Counted from the stretch's first letter, positions 47,872-58,533 are shown. The stretch is 64,000 nt of DNA from Maribacter sp. HTCC2170 (GCF_000153165.2 NC_014472.1:2476001-2540000), one strand, 5' to 3'. Notes: generated from the letters alone by a model not told the origin. Made by a program: numbers and translations.

Positions 47872-49239
47872 CTATATATCCTTTAAATTTTGATTTTTTT
47901 CTTTTTTGTTAAGATTATAAGTATAAAAGAATAAAATAAATCCTTTAGTGATTGTTACCAATGTAGTCGCAAAGGCTATTCCTAGTATTCCGTATTGCAT
48001 CATAAGAAGGTAATCTAAGACAATATTAAGAATGAGTGCGCCAAAAGAAAGGTAGGCCATAAAGGCATTTTTATTGATACTGGTCAAGAAATTAACTAAG
48101 ATCATTCCCGAAACGGTAAATGGTGCATAAATCAAAAATATTTTTTGAATATGGGAAACTAGGATAGTATCATCAGAAGTAAATTCTTTACGCTGAAAAA
48201 AGAGCTCTACCAGAAAATCAGTCATTAGGATACCGACTAGAGCACAAATACTTGCCCCAATAAACATGAACTTGAACATTTTAAAAACGGTAGAGAAAGT
48301 CTGTCGTCTATTTTCCATTGCCATTTTAGAAAAATACGGGACCAGTACGTTGGTTAGGGCTACTAACAAGAGACTAACCAGAAAGGCAGGCATTTTTGTA
48401 CCATAGTTGATTGCCGCAATAGATCCTACAGCCAATTGTGCGGCAAAATATTGATCTACCACACTGTTCATTCCGGTCAGAAAGCCAGATGAAACTTTAG
48501 CAGGTACTTGGGCAAACATTAGCCTAGCATTAGTGTTGGAAAAATCAGGAAAGTCCAGACGTATGATTTTCCTTTGAATACTAATCCATAATAAAAATAG
48601 AAATGTAAGCGTGGAACCTATTAAGGTTCCGATTGCTAGAACCATATTGCCCAATAAGTCATCCAAGAGAAATATGCACAAGATTATTGCAGCTGGGACG
48701 AAAATACTTGAATAGGATGTCAATTTGAACTCCTCGTCAATATTTAAAAGTCCGCCCAAAAGAGACGAGAACCCCCACAGAAAAATACAGGGCATTAAAT
48801 AATAAAATTGCATTTTTATTTGGGAATAATATTCATATGAATGACCGGGAAATACCAATTCCAAGTAGACATCGGTAAATAAAATTGCAAAAATCATAAA
48901 GACTAGAGATACTAGACCGGTAATAAAGAATCCCATAGCTTGAAAAGATGCAATGCTATTGCCTGTTTTGAGCTCGGCAATATAATTGGGTATAAATACA
49001 CTTTTAAAGGCACCGATAAAAACATTGGAAATAAAGGCGGGCACTAAAGAGGCAATAAAAAATGTATCCAATACTTCAGATAAACCAAAATTTGCTGCAA
49101 TTATCGATTCTTTAAAAAACCCTATGCCTTTTAAAAACAGAGTAATCGTGGCTACAGTTAAAATATTCTGTATTACCCGCTTTTGAAAAAGATTTTTTAA
49201 ATCAAGTTCTGTAAGCCTATTTTTTATCAATCCCCACAT
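47872..49239 (-). CDS. MurJ/MviN-like lipid-linked oligosaccharide flippase (Wzx role)
   Basis: The 455-residue polytopic membrane protein of the MOP superfamily has KGIGFFKESIIAANFGLSEVLDTFFIA near residues 38-64, SNVFIGAFKSVFIPNY and many further helices to about 445. The N-terminal block is the MurJ/MviN signature. It is somewhat shorter than housekeeping MurJ proteins (around 500 residues), and its place in a polysaccharide locus points to a Wzx-like role in flipping the lipid-linked repeat unit. The first 14 residues are basic and cytoplasmic. Confidence 0.87.
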   Translation of the reverse strand: MWGLIKNRLTELDLKNLFQKRVIQNILTVATITLFLKGIGFFKESIIAANFGLSEVLDTFFIASLVPAFISNVFIGAFKSVFIPNYIAELKTGNSIASFQAMGFFITGLVSLVFMIFAILFTDVYLELVFPGHSYEYYSQIKMQFYYLMPCIFLWGFSSLLGGLLNIDEEFKLTSYSSIFVPAAIILCIFLLDDLLGNMVLAIGTLIGSTLTFLFLLWISIQRKIIRLDFPDFSNTNARLMFAQVPAKVSSGFLTGMNSVVDQYFAAQLAVGSIAAINYGTKMPAFLVSLLLVALTNVLVPYFSKMAMENRRQTFSTVFKMFKFMFIGASICALVGILMTDFLVELFFQRKEFTSDDTILVSHIQKIFLIYAPFTVSGMILVNFLTSINKNAFMAYLSFGALILNIVLDYLLMMQYGILGIAFATTLVTITKGFILFFYTYNLNKKEKNQNLKDI

Positions 49240-49351
49240 ATTTTCTGCTTAAATGAGATAATAATTTGGTGGTAGCTACCAAAATAAAGCTTGTTAATAG
49301 TACATTCATCAATCTATTTTCTTGGGCAATTCAAGAACTTAAGATATGCCA

Positions 49352-50632
49352 TTATAATCTACCATCAACAGTGTCTCCCAAAATTCCTTTGGTATCATAA
49401 ACAACTGCATTTTCATTGAGTAGTTTAGAGATATCTAATTTTAGATATTCTTTGTGGGATACGGTAAGTACCACTGCATCGAATGTTGAGCTAGGGGGGT
49501 TATTTGAAACTTCAAGGCCGTACTCGTTGGCCACCTCTTCTTTTGATGCCCAAGGATCGTAAATATGAACCATTGTTCCGTAACTTGCGAGATTATTAAT
49601 AACATCTACGGCCTTGGTATTACGTACATCCGGACAATTTTCCTTAAAAGTAATACCCAATACCAATATGTTACTTCCCTTAATCTTTATATCTTTTTGC
49701 ACCATAAGTTTAATAACTTCTGAAGCTACATATTTACCCATGGTATCATTCATACGTCGACCTGCCAAAATAATTTCAGGATGATAACCAAACTCTTGTG
49801 CTTTTTGGGCCAAATAATAGGGGTCCACACCAATACAGTGACCACCTACCAACCCAGGTTTAAAGGGTAAAAAGTTCCATTTGGTGCCCGCAGCCTCCAA
49901 TACTTGGTGAGTGTCAATACCCATTAAATTGAAAATTTTGGCCAACTCATTTACAAAAGCAATGTTTATGTCTCGCTGGGAGTTTTCAATTACTTTAGCG
50001 GCTTCGGCTACTTTAATGGATGGTGCCAAATGGGTTCCTGCCGTAATTACCGAGGCATATAATGCGTCTACTTTTTTACCCACCTCGGGGGTTGACCCTG
50101 AAGTGACTTTTAATATTTTTTCTACGGTATGTTCTTTATCGCCTGGATTGATACGTTCAGGTGAATATCCCGCGAAGAAGTCAGAATTGAAACTGAGCCC
50201 GCTCGTTTTTTCAAGAACGGGAATACATTCTTCTTCGGTAACACCAGGATAGACTGTAGATTCATAAATTACTGTATCTCCTTTTTTGAGAACTTTCCCC
50301 ACTGTTTCACTTGCCCTGTACAAAGGAGTTAAAATGGGACGGTTCGTACTGTCCACTGGAGTTGGTACCGTAACGATGTAATAATTGCAATCTTCTATAT
50401 CACCCAATTGGTTGGTACAAAATAATCCGGCATCCATTTTGGACGTTTTTGAAAGTACATTTCTCAGAGTAGCATCATCCACTTCTAAGGTACTATCATG
50501 CCCGTTCATTAGTTCTTGTACCCTTCCTTCATTAATGTCAAATCCTATTGTGGGGTATTTTGTACCAAATAATCGAGCCAAGGGCAGCCCAACATAACCT
50601 AAACCAATAATGGCTATTTTAATATTATTCAT
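49352..50632 (-). CDS. UDP-N-acetylhexosamine dehydrogenase, TviB/WbpO-like
   Basis: The 426-residue nucleotide-sugar dehydrogenase has IAIIGLGYVGLPLARLFG at the N terminus (NAD site), YYIVTVPTPVD, YESTVYPGVTEEECIPVLE, FAGYSPERINPGD and the catalytic Cys in VGGHCIGVDPYYLA. The YSPERINPGD and VYPGVTEE patterns place it with TviB/WbpO enzymes that oxidise UDP-GlcNAc or UDP-GalNAc to the uronic acid, rather than with UDP-glucose dehydrogenase. The TviC-like epimerase gene lies 63 bases upstream, the same pairing as in Vi antigen synthesis. Confidence 0.9.
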   Translation of the reverse strand: MNNIKIAIIGLGYVGLPLARLFGTKYPTIGFDINEGRVQELMNGHDSTLEVDDATLRNVLSKTSKMDAGLFCTNQLGDIEDCNYYIVTVPTPVDSTNRPILTPLYRASETVGKVLKKGDTVIYESTVYPGVTEEECIPVLEKTSGLSFNSDFFAGYSPERINPGDKEHTVEKILKVTSGSTPEVGKKVDALYASVITAGTHLAPSIKVAEAAKVIENSQRDINIAFVNELAKIFNLMGIDTHQVLEAAGTKWNFLPFKPGLVGGHCIGVDPYYLAQKAQEFGYHPEIILAGRRMNDTMGKYVASEVIKLMVQKDIKIKGSNILVLGITFKENCPDVRNTKAVDVINNLASYGTMVHIYDPWASKEEVANEYGLEVSNNPPSSTFDAVVLTVSHKEYLKLDISKLLNENAVVYDTKGILGDTVDGRL

Positions 50633-50695
50633 TTTTATTGAATAGTTTAATATAAAACTGTTTTTACTTTTATATAGTGGGTTAGGGGTGATTTC

Positions 50696-51694
50696 TCACC
50701 TTAAATGTTTCCAATACCAATCCACTGCCTCTTTTAATCCTGCCTTGATATCAAACTTAGGGTCATACCCCAATAGTTTTTTGGCCTTATCAATAGAGGC
50801 CAAAGAATGAGGAACATCTCCCTGGCGTGTAGCACCATGTACAACGGATATATTTTTTATGTTCTCATCAAAAACACTTAGATAATTCTTTAGCAGACCA
50901 ATAAGTTCATTTAAATCAGTACGTTCTCCAAATGCTACATTATAGACTGTATTAACAGCTTCAATATTTGTAACAAGCATGGATCTAATATTCATTTCAA
51001 CGACATTATCTATATAGGTAAAGTCCCTGGAATAACTCCCGTCACCATTAATAACAGGTGATTCATGTTTCATCAGTTGCATAACAAATTTAGGGATTAC
51101 TGCTGCATACGCCCCATTGGGGTCCTGTCTGCGGCCAAAAACATTGAAATATCGTAACCCAATTGTTTCCAGGCCGAAAGACTTACTAAAAATATCGGCA
51201 TATAGTTCATTTACGTATTTTGTAATAGCGTAAGGAGACAGTGGTTTGCCGATGACCTCCTCAACTTTGGGCATGTTTTTTGAATCTCCGTAGGTTGAAG
51301 AACTTGCAGCGTAAATAAAACGTTTTACATTGGCGTCACGCGCCGCAACCAACATGTTTAAAAATCCAGAAACGTTAACATCATTACTCGTAATTGGGTC
51401 ATTGATAGATCTTGGAACAGACCCTAGGGCAGCTTGATGTAATACATAGTCAACACTGGAACATGCCTCTTGACAGTCCTTTATATTTCGAATATCACCT
51501 TCAATCAACCTAAACTTTTTATCAGAAATCAAATGGTCTAAGTTCTCTCTTTTTCCTGTGGAAAAATTGTCCAAACAGGTAACCCTGTTTTTATTTGAAA
51601 GAAGTACCTCACATAAGTTTGACCCAATAAATCCAGCTCCTCCTGTAACTAATATGTGGTGGTTTGAATCTAACTTTAGACTTGAAATATCCAT
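50696..51694 (-). CDS. NAD-dependent 4-epimerase, TviC/WbpP-like
   Basis: The 332-residue extended SDR begins with ILVTGGAGFIGSNLCEVLL and has the YxxxK dyad in LSPYAITKYVNELYAD. LRYFNVFGRRQDPNGAYAAVIPKF is the substrate-region signature of WbpP/TviC-type UDP-GlcNAc(A) 4-epimerases. With the TviB-like dehydrogenase it would supply UDP-GalNAcA (or UDP-GalNAc). An intergenic stretch of about 250 bases with no recognised element separates it from the next gene upstream. Confidence 0.9.
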   Translation of the reverse strand: MDISSLKLDSNHHILVTGGAGFIGSNLCEVLLSNKNRVTCLDNFSTGKRENLDHLISDKKFRLIEGDIRNIKDCQEACSSVDYVLHQAALGSVPRSINDPITSNDVNVSGFLNMLVAARDANVKRFIYAASSSTYGDSKNMPKVEEVIGKPLSPYAITKYVNELYADIFSKSFGLETIGLRYFNVFGRRQDPNGAYAAVIPKFVMQLMKHESPVINGDGSYSRDFTYIDNVVEMNIRSMLVTNIEAVNTVYNVAFGERTDLNELIGLLKNYLSVFDENIKNISVVHGATRQGDVPHSLASIDKAKKLLGYDPKFDIKAGLKEAVDWYWKHLR

Positions 51695-51943
51695 AAATTA
51701 TTAAAATTTTAGTGGTTAAAGATCTATAAAAGAAATGGAATTCAATATTATTTTGTTTTAACCTCTCATTAATTCCGTTGAAATGATAACCAAGATTGAT
51801 CGAACTCTTTAGTTAGTTCAAACTAGTTGAATTGAAAAAGATTATTATTAAAGAGAAAATGCCATAAAAGCACATAATATCCGGACCAATTTTTTCAACA
51901 AGATTTTCAGCTAGACCCTTCAAGATTTTCCAATAACTACAAT

Positions 51944-52969
51944 TTATACCTTGTGATAATTTTTGTACCAAATTACAAATTCTTTGACACCTTTTTCTAT
52001 TGGTGTATTGGGACTATAGTTATAATCTCGCACTAGATCTTCGACATTAGCCCATGTTTTACCTACATCCCCGGGTTGCATTGGAAGCATTTCTTTTTTA
52101 GCGTTAATTCCTAGACTTTGTTCGATTTCTTCAATAAAATCCATTAATCGGACAGATTTATTATTACCAATATTGTATATTTTATATAAGTCTGAGATAG
52201 TTTTTCTATTTGAAGTATCTCCTTCTATAATTAGGGTAACTCCTTGAACAATATCATCGATATAGGTGAAATCCCGTTCCATTTTACCATGGTTAAAAAC
52301 CTTTATTGGCTTTCCATTGACTATAGCATCTGTAAAAAGAAACATGGCCATATCAGGTCTACCCCAAGGCCCATATACAGTAAAGAAGCGAAGTCCTGTT
52401 GTTGGGAACCCATACAAATGACTATAGGTATGGGCCATTAATTCATTACTTTTTTTAGTAGCAGCATATAAACTTATAGGGTTATCGACTGCATCTGTAG
52501 TTTCAAATGGCACTTTTTCATTGAGGCCATAGACACTAGAACTACTGGCATAGACCAGATGTTTGATGTCATTGTGCCTGCAATTTTCCAATATATTAAG
52601 AAACCCAACCATATTACTATCCATATAGGCTTCTGGATTTTCCAAGCTGTATCGAACTCCCGCCTGAGCTGCTAGATTACACACCACATCAAAGCATTCT
52701 TTTTTGAACAGGTTTGGTAAATTTTCTCGATCTTCCAATCCTAAGCGGACAAAATAAAAATCTTTCAAAATTGTACTGGCTGTCATGTTATTATATGGTT
52801 CACTGGACGTCCGAGAAATACCTAGCTCCTTTAGACGGGCATATTTAAGATTTACATCGTAATAATCATTAATGTTGTCCAATCCCACTACATAATGTCC
52901 ATTTGCCACAAGGGCCTTAGATAAATAGAAGCCAATAAAACCAGCTGCCCCAGTTATAAGCACTCTCAT
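51944..52969 (-). CDS. UDP-glucuronate 4-epimerase
   Basis: The 341-residue extended SDR starts [21 protein letters not shown] and contains [38 protein letters not shown] and the catalytic Tyr-Lys in [32 protein letters not shown] follows. These blocks are characteristic of UDP-glucuronate 4-epimerases, which make UDP-GalA from UDP-GlcA. It overlaps the UDP-glucose dehydrogenase gene by four bases (ATGA), so precursor formation and epimerisation are translationally coupled. Confidence 0.93.
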   Translation of the reverse strand: MRVLITGAAGFIGFYLSKALVANGHYVVGLDNINDYYDVNLKYARLKELGISRTSSEPYNNMTASTILKDFYFVRLGLEDRENLPNLFKKECFDVVCNLAAQAGVRYSLENPEAYMDSNMVGFLNILENCRHNDIKHLVYASSSSVYGLNEKVPFETTDAVDNPISLYAATKKSNELMAHTYSHLYGFPTTGLRFFTVYGPWGRPDMAMFLFTDAIVNGKPIKVFNHGKMERDFTYIDDIVQGVTLIIEGDTSNRKTISDLYKIYNIGNNKSVRLMDFIEEIEQSLGINAKKEMLPMQPGDVGKTWANVEDLVRDYNYSPNTPIEKGVKEFVIWYKNYHKV

Positions 52970-54363
52970 GATTCTCCTATTTTATAGTATTTAAAGCCTA
53001 TTTCTTCCATTTGTGATTTATCCATAAGTCTTCTTCCATCAAAAACAAATGCAGGTTTTAGCATTTTTGAATACAAAGACTTCCAGTTATAAGTCTTAAA
53101 TTCATCCCATTCAGTTAGTATCGCAATGGCATGAGCTTCTTCAACAGCCTTTATTGGGTCATAAGTTACTGTGAGTAATTTCCTGTTTTCTTCTGGGCTA
53201 CGCGTGTCAAGATAATCTAAATCTGCATATATGCGTTCCGCAGGGACTTTTGGGTCATAAACAACAATTTCTGCTTTCTCATCTAATAGGGCATCCGCAA
53301 TATAAATGGCCGCAGATTCCCTGGTGTCATTAGTATCCTTTTTAAATGCCCATCCGTAAAATACTATTTTTTTACCCGAAACAGTATTGTACAAGGTTGA
53401 TACAATATTATCGGCAAACCTTTTTTTCTGATAATCGTTCATTAGTATTACCTGTTCCCAATAATCTGCTACTTCATTTAAACCAAAACTTCTGGCTATA
53501 TATACTAAATTTAAAATATCTTTTTGAAAACAAGAACCACCAAAACCAACAGAAGAGTTCAAGAATTTGGAACCAATACGACTATCATAACCAATTGCAC
53601 GAGCAACCTCAGCAATATTGGCATCTGTTTTTTCACAAAGCGCTGAAATTGAGTTTATTGATGAAACTCTTTGTGCAAGAAATGCATTTGCAACAAGTTT
53701 GGACAGTTCAGAGGACCAGACATTGGTTTGAAGTACCCGGTCTTTTGGCAACCAGTTTAAATAGACGGCACTAAGGGCATCTTTGGCTGCTTGTCCTGAT
53801 GGAGTGTCATCACCACCTATCAAAACTCGATCAGCATTCAACAAATCATCTATAGCTGTTCCTTCAGCTAAAAACTCAGGATTTGAAAGTATTTCAAAAT
53901 TAACACCATTACCTGTATTTTGTAAAATACTTTTAATAGCACTAGCGGTTCTTACTGGTAGTGTTGATTTTTCAACAACTATTTTATCGTCCTTAGCTAC
54001 TTTAGCTATGTTTCTAGCACACAATTCTATGTATTTGAGATCAGCAGCTTGACCTTTACCCTTGCCATAAGTTTTTGTAGGGGTGTTCACTGAAATAAAG
54101 ATCAATTGGGACTCGTCAATTGCTTTGTCCACATCTGTAGAGAAAAATAGGTTCTTACCTCGTGTGTCACGAACAATTTCTTTCAAACCTGGCTCGTATA
54201 TGGGTAAATTATCTAAGTTGGAATCATTCCATTGATCAATTCTTACTTGGTTAATATCGACTACTGTTACCTGGATATTTGGACACTGGTTGGCGATTAC
54301 CGACATTGTTGGGCCGCCAACGTAACCAGCACCTATACAGCATATTTTTGTGATTTTGTGCAT
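52966..54363 (-). CDS. UDP-glucose 6-dehydrogenase (eukaryote-like form)
   Basis: The 465-residue protein has [68 protein letters not shown] and the catalytic Cys in [14 protein letters not shown]. The KTYG-GKG-AADLKY block and the length of ~465 are those of animal/plant-type UGDH rather than the ~440-residue Ugd of enterobacteria. It oxidises UDP-glucose to UDP-glucuronate. It is the promoter-proximal gene of its - strand series and diverges from the aminotransferase gene across 259 bases. Confidence 0.94.
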   Translation of the reverse strand: MHKITKICCIGAGYVGGPTMSVIANQCPNIQVTVVDINQVRIDQWNDSNLDNLPIYEPGLKEIVRDTRGKNLFFSTDVDKAIDESQLIFISVNTPTKTYGKGKGQAADLKYIELCARNIAKVAKDDKIVVEKSTLPVRTASAIKSILQNTGNGVNFEILSNPEFLAEGTAIDDLLNADRVLIGGDDTPSGQAAKDALSAVYLNWLPKDRVLQTNVWSSELSKLVANAFLAQRVSSINSISALCEKTDANIAEVARAIGYDSRIGSKFLNSSVGFGGSCFQKDILNLVYIARSFGLNEVADYWEQVILMNDYQKKRFADNIVSTLYNTVSGKKIVFYGWAFKKDTNDTRESAAIYIADALLDEKAEIVVYDPKVPAERIYADLDYLDTRSPEENRKLLTVTYDPIKAVEEAHAIAILTEWDEFKTYNWKSLYSKMLKPAFVFDGRRLMDKSQMEEIGFKYYKIGES

Positions 54364-54562
54364 TACTTATTTTGTTAATTATGGTTGCAAAGATTATTAA
54401 ATAACTTGATAATTCGACTATTATTGTCGTTAAAAGGCCTTATATTATAGGTGGTGTGTTTAATTGTTAATGTATTTGTTGAAATTGAAACTTGTGGTAA
54501 AGTAAAAAAGGTCTTTAACCGATGAATTTGAAGTATTAAACGAAATATCAGTAAGAATTGAC

Positions 54563-54591
54563 TTTGGTAAGGCAAACTATGGCTATTTTTG
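54563..54591 (+). promoter_or_regulatory. Promoter for the aminotransferase-dehydratase-wza-wzc operon
   Basis: TTTG at 54563-54566 and TATTTTTG at 54584-54591 (exact TAnnTTTG) are spaced by 17 bases, matching the Bacteroidota -33/-7 layout. Transcription should start near 54598, about 25 bases before the GTG start codon. Confidence 0.65.
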
Positions 54592-54622
54592 ATTTTCATG
54601 AACTTAACTAATTGTATAAACT

Positions 54623-55753
54623 GTGCAGACACAAACTAAAATTTGGCTTTCATCACCCCATATGGGAGGCAAGGAACAAACATATGTCAATGAGGCTTTT
54701 CAGACCAATTGGGTTGCACCTTTAGGTCCAAATGTTGATAAGTTTGAAGAAGCTATACAGTCTTATCTTAATAATAATGTACACGTTGCTGCTTTAAGTA
54801 CAGGAACTAGTGCTATTCATTTAGCACTTGAATTATTAGGGGTTGGAAAAGATGATGAAGTAATATGTCAGAGTTTTACTTTTTCTGCTTCAGCAAACCC
54901 TATCATGTATCTTGGAGCGACACCTATTTTTGTGGATAGTGAAAGAGATACTTGGAACATAGCTCCCGAGTTAGTTGAAAAAGCGATAACAGATAAAATT
55001 GCCCAAGGTAAAAAACCCAAAGCAATTGTAGCTGTTCACTTATATGGTATGCCTTATAAGATTAATGAATTGGCACAAATCTCAATGAAATATGATATTC
55101 CGATTGTTGAGGACAGTGCTGAAGCTTTTGGGAGTACATACCATGGTATAAATTGTGGTAGTTTTGGAGATTTTGGTATCTTATCTTTTAATGGAAATAA
55201 AATAATTACAACTTCTGGAGGGGGTGCCTTAGTTTGTCATAGTATTGAACTAAAGCATAAGGCTGTCCATTTAGCCACTCAAGCAAGGGAGGATGCACCT
55301 CATTACCAACATTCCATGGTTGGTTATAATTATAGGATGAGTAATGTCTTGGCAGGCATAGGCCGTGGTCAAATGGAAGTTCTTGATGATCGGGTTGGTG
55401 CAAGAAGAAGCAACTTTGAGTTTTATTATAAAAAATTAAATCATTTAATGGATATAGAATTTTTACAGGAACCTGATGGTTTTTTTTCCAATAGATGGTT
55501 AACTTGCATACTAACAAGCTCTTTTGAGTTGAGGGAAAAGATTCGTAAGGCATTATTACTTGATGATGTTGAGACGAGACCATTGTGGAAACCTATGCAT
55601 ATGCAACCTGTATTTGAAAAATATCCAAATTACACTGATGGAACGTCAGAAGATTTATTTGACCGTGGTCTATGTTTACCTAGTGGATCAAATTTGTCAA
55701 TTGATGATTTAGAACGAATAACGACCCTAATCTTAAAAGAAATAACCAAATGA
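54623..55753 (+). CDS. DegT/DnrJ/EryC1 PLP aminotransferase, PglE-like
   Basis: The 376-residue protein starts at a GTG, and the KIWLSSPHMGGKEQTYVNEA beginning agrees with PglE-type family members. Fold-type I sugar aminotransferase features are ALSTGTSAIHLALELLG, CQSFTFSASANPIMYLGATP, IVEDSAEAFGSTY and the PLP-lysine in LSFNGNKIITTSGGGALV. It would aminate the 4-keto sugar made by the dehydratase encoded next. The following gene overlaps by four bases, so the two are translationally coupled. Confidence 0.93.
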   Translation: MQTQTKIWLSSPHMGGKEQTYVNEAFQTNWVAPLGPNVDKFEEAIQSYLNNNVHVAALSTGTSAIHLALELLGVGKDDEVICQSFTFSASANPIMYLGATPIFVDSERDTWNIAPELVEKAITDKIAQGKKPKAIVAVHLYGMPYKINELAQISMKYDIPIVEDSAEAFGSTYHGINCGSFGDFGILSFNGNKIITTSGGGALVCHSIELKHKAVHLATQAREDAPHYQHSMVGYNYRMSNVLAGIGRGQMEVLDDRVGARRSNFEFYYKKLNHLMDIEFLQEPDGFFSNRWLTCILTSSFELREKIRKALLLDDVETRPLWKPMHMQPVFEKYPNYTDGTSEDLFDRGLCLPSGSNLSIDDLERITTLILKEITK

Positions 55754-57684
55754 TTAAAAATTATTTAGTCAATAATGCGCATAGATATGCGTCAAAATGG
55801 TTGGTTTTGGCCATTGACGTTGTAATTGTAACTATATCTTTCATTCTTTCATATTTTATTAGGTTTAACTTAACCTTGAATTTTGATATTGAGAGATTAT
55901 TGGTTCAAATACCCATAGTATCCTTGATTGCCCTTATTGCATTTCTACTTACAAATTCTTACAAAGGAGTTGTAAGACATACTGGCCTAAGAGACGTCTA
56001 TAGAATTTTTAACGCAATTTGTTTATCGAGTATCATAACCATTTTTATGATAATTGTTAATAGGCAGTTCAGTATTATCGAAGAATTCACTATTCCTTTA
56101 GGGATTATTATTATTCACAGTTTAATTGGATTTATTGCCCTTACAGCATCAAGATATGTCTTTAAATCCATGTACTTTAACCTTGTTAAGCAGTTCAAGA
56201 TTACAAAGAATGTGATTATATATGGAGCTGGCGAATCAGGAATTCTTACATATGATGCGTTGACAAACCAAACAAGTAGTAATGCTAGAGTGGTTGGCTA
56301 TATTGATGATGATGAGAAAAAGGTAGGTAAAAGTATTAATGGTGTTGCGGTCTTTGGTAAAGAAATATTATCGGATTATTTTTTAAATAAAAGAGATATT
56401 TCAGAAATAATCGTTTCTATTAATAATGTTGACCAAAGCAAACTCAGAGAGCTCGTTGAGAGTTTAGTAGACTTTTCGGTTCTAGTTAAAATAGTTCCCC
56501 CTGTTGAAAAATGGATCAATGGTGAATTAAAGGTTTCTCAAATAAAACAAGTGCAAATTGAGGATTTACTGAATCGTATTCCAATTGATATTAAAAAATC
56601 AAAAGTTTCAGAAGAGCTAAAAGATCAAGTGATAATGGTGACTGGTGGTGCTGGATCTATTGGGAGTGAGATAGTTCGTCAGATAGCAAATTATGAGTAT
56701 AAATCATTAATAATAATTGACCAAGCAGAATCTCCGCTATATGACCTTCAGCAAGAGTTGAAGCAGAATGGCTTCCATAATTTTATTCCTTTGGTTGGAG
56801 ACATTAGGGATAAGAATAGAATGAATACCTATTTTCAAGAGTACAAACCGACGATGGTTTTCCATGCTGCGGCTTATAAACATGTTCCCTTAATGGAATA
56901 TAATTATTATGAAGCGATAAAGGTAAATATAGCTGGAACAAAGATGCTAGTTGATTTATCGTTAAAGCATAAAGTTGATAAATTTGTGTTTGTTTCTACC
57001 GATAAGGCGGTAAATCCCACGAATGTGATGGGTGCGACCAAGCGTATTGCTGAAATGTATATAAGTAGTATGCAACAAGAAAACAAAACTCGATTCATTA
57101 CAACCCGTTTTGGAAATGTGTTAGGCTCGAATGGCTCTGTAATTCCTTTATTTAAAAAACAAATTGAAAAAGGTGGGCCATTGACCGTGACCCATAAAGA
57201 TATTACCAGATATTTTATGACTATTCCTGAAGCTTCTCAATTAGTGTTGGAAGCCGCGGCAATGGGTCGAGGTGGAGAAATATTTATTTTTGACATGGGC
57301 AAATCCGTTAAAATATTTGATTTGGCAAAAAACATGATAAAGCTTTCGGGCCTTAAATACCCTGATGATATTGACATTAAGATTACTGGTTTGAGGCCAG
57401 GTGAAAAGCTATATGAAGAGCTTTTGGCAGATGGTGAAAATACATTACCGACCTATCATAAAAAAATAATGATTGGTAAAACACGTGAATTGGATTACGC
57501 TCATGTTCGCTCTAAAATTGATGAACTTTGTATTTCCAATATGTTTTTCAATACGAATACGGTTCGTCTTATGAAGGAGATTGTTCCTGAATATGTCTCT
57601 AATAATTCCAAATATGAACAATTGGATGAAAAACAGGAACAAAGAAATTCCAAAAAAGGATTTTTGAAAGTTTTACAATCCTAA
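55750..57684 (+). CDS. Membrane-bound UDP-HexNAc 4,6-dehydratase, PglF/WbpM/CapD type
   Basis: The 644-residue protein has four N-terminal membrane helices (about 16-36, 51-70, 85-105, 117-137). A CoA-binding-like Rossmann domain (VIIYGAGESGIL) follows, then the catalytic SDR domain with MVTGGAGSIGSEIVRQI. The active-site region STDKAVNPTNVMGATKR has Met in place of the usual catalytic Tyr, as in the long WbpM/PglF dehydratases. It converts UDP-GlcNAc to the 4-keto-6-deoxy sugar used by the coupled aminotransferase. The Lys-rich end after residue 600 is not conserved. Confidence 0.94.
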   Translation: MIKNYLVNNAHRYASKWLVLAIDVVIVTISFILSYFIRFNLTLNFDIERLLVQIPIVSLIALIAFLLTNSYKGVVRHTGLRDVYRIFNAICLSSIITIFMIIVNRQFSIIEEFTIPLGIIIIHSLIGFIALTASRYVFKSMYFNLVKQFKITKNVIIYGAGESGILTYDALTNQTSSNARVVGYIDDDEKKVGKSINGVAVFGKEILSDYFLNKRDISEIIVSINNVDQSKLRELVESLVDFSVLVKIVPPVEKWINGELKVSQIKQVQIEDLLNRIPIDIKKSKVSEELKDQVIMVTGGAGSIGSEIVRQIANYEYKSLIIIDQAESPLYDLQQELKQNGFHNFIPLVGDIRDKNRMNTYFQEYKPTMVFHAAAYKHVPLMEYNYYEAIKVNIAGTKMLVDLSLKHKVDKFVFVSTDKAVNPTNVMGATKRIAEMYISSMQQENKTRFITTRFGNVLGSNGSVIPLFKKQIEKGGPLTVTHKDITRYFMTIPEASQLVLEAAAMGRGGEIFIFDMGKSVKIFDLAKNMIKLSGLKYPDDIDIKITGLRPGEKLYEELLADGENTLPTYHKKIMIGKTRELDYAHVRSKIDELCISNMFFNTNTVRLMKEIVPEYVSNNSKYEQLDEKQEQRNSKKGFLKVLQS

Positions 57685-57716
57685 TTTTCTTATTTTCGTC
57701 AAAAATCAAACCATTT

Positions 57717-58496
57717 ATGTCAGTAAAAGTTCAAAAATCTTGTCAGAGTTTATTTTTTTGTACAGTTTTAATGCTATTATTAGGGTCCTGTGCATCAAAG
57801 AAAGAGGTTGTTTATTTTCAAAATACAGGGGACTTTGAGACCATAGTCGATGAAAATAGTTTTACACCTAAATTTAAAGTAGACGATTTAGTGAGTATAC
57901 ATATTTCTACTTTGGATAATCTGGCAAGCACGCCGTTTAATCTATTTAGAGGTTCTTCAGAGGGCGGTTTTAGAGCTGAGCAGGTAGATTACTTGATTGA
58001 CAAAGGAGGCGAGATTGATTTCCCCGTTTTAGGTAAACTTAAGATTGCAGGTCTATCTCCTGAGGAATTAAGAGTGCTTTTACGCAAAGAATTGTCAGAT
58101 TATTTGAAAGACCCCATAATCAACATAAGACTTAGGAATTTTACAGTAACTATTTTAGGCGAAGTAAATAGACCTGGAACGTATGCCGTTAATGGAGAAC
58201 GGATTACAATTTTGGAAGCTTTAGGGTTGGCAAGTGATTTAACCATAAAGGGAATGAGAGAAAATGTAATGGTCATTCGCGATTTTGATGGTACCAAAGT
58301 GTACACTAGGATTGATTTAACGAATAAAAGCGCCATGAGTTCTCCAGTTTACTACTTGACTCAGAATGATGTAGTTTATGTTGAGCCAAATCAATCAGCC
58401 GTTTCTTCTTCCAGTTTGGATAACAGAGCGACAATAGCTATTTCAATCGCCTCCATTTTAATAACTTCGACAATTATTCTAATAACAAGAAATTAA
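57717..58496 (+). CDS. Wza-like polysaccharide export lipoprotein
   Basis: The 259-residue protein carries a lipoprotein signal ending LLLGSC (Cys25). The Poly_export domain follows (FKVDDLVSIHISTLDN and GGEIDFPVLGKLKIAGLSPEEL, cited separately), then an SLBB domain (VTILGEVNRPGTYAV). It ends in a hydrophobic segment (AISIASILITSTIILI), as in short Bacteroidota Wza proteins. It forms the outer-membrane or periplasmic part of the export channel, working with the Wzc-like protein whose gene starts 37 bases downstream. Confidence 0.93.
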   Translation: MSVKVQKSCQSLFFCTVLMLLLGSCASKKEVVYFQNTGDFETIVDENSFTPKFKVDDLVSIHISTLDNLASTPFNLFRGSSEGGFRAEQVDYLIDKGGEIDFPVLGKLKIAGLSPEELRVLLRKELSDYLKDPIINIRLRNFTVTILGEVNRPGTYAVNGERITILEALGLASDLTIKGMRENVMVIRDFDGTKVYTRIDLTNKSAMSSPVYYLTQNDVVYVEPNQSAVSSSSLDNRATIAISIASILITSTIILITRN

Positions 58497-58533
58497 AAGT
58501 AAAAAAGCAAGTCTTTACCCTAAATAAAAAGCT

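Noticed and set aside
53346-53774. 142-codon + strand open frame inside the UDP-glucose dehydrogenase gene
   Set aside because: Low-complexity His/Gln-rich translation antisense to a certain gene.
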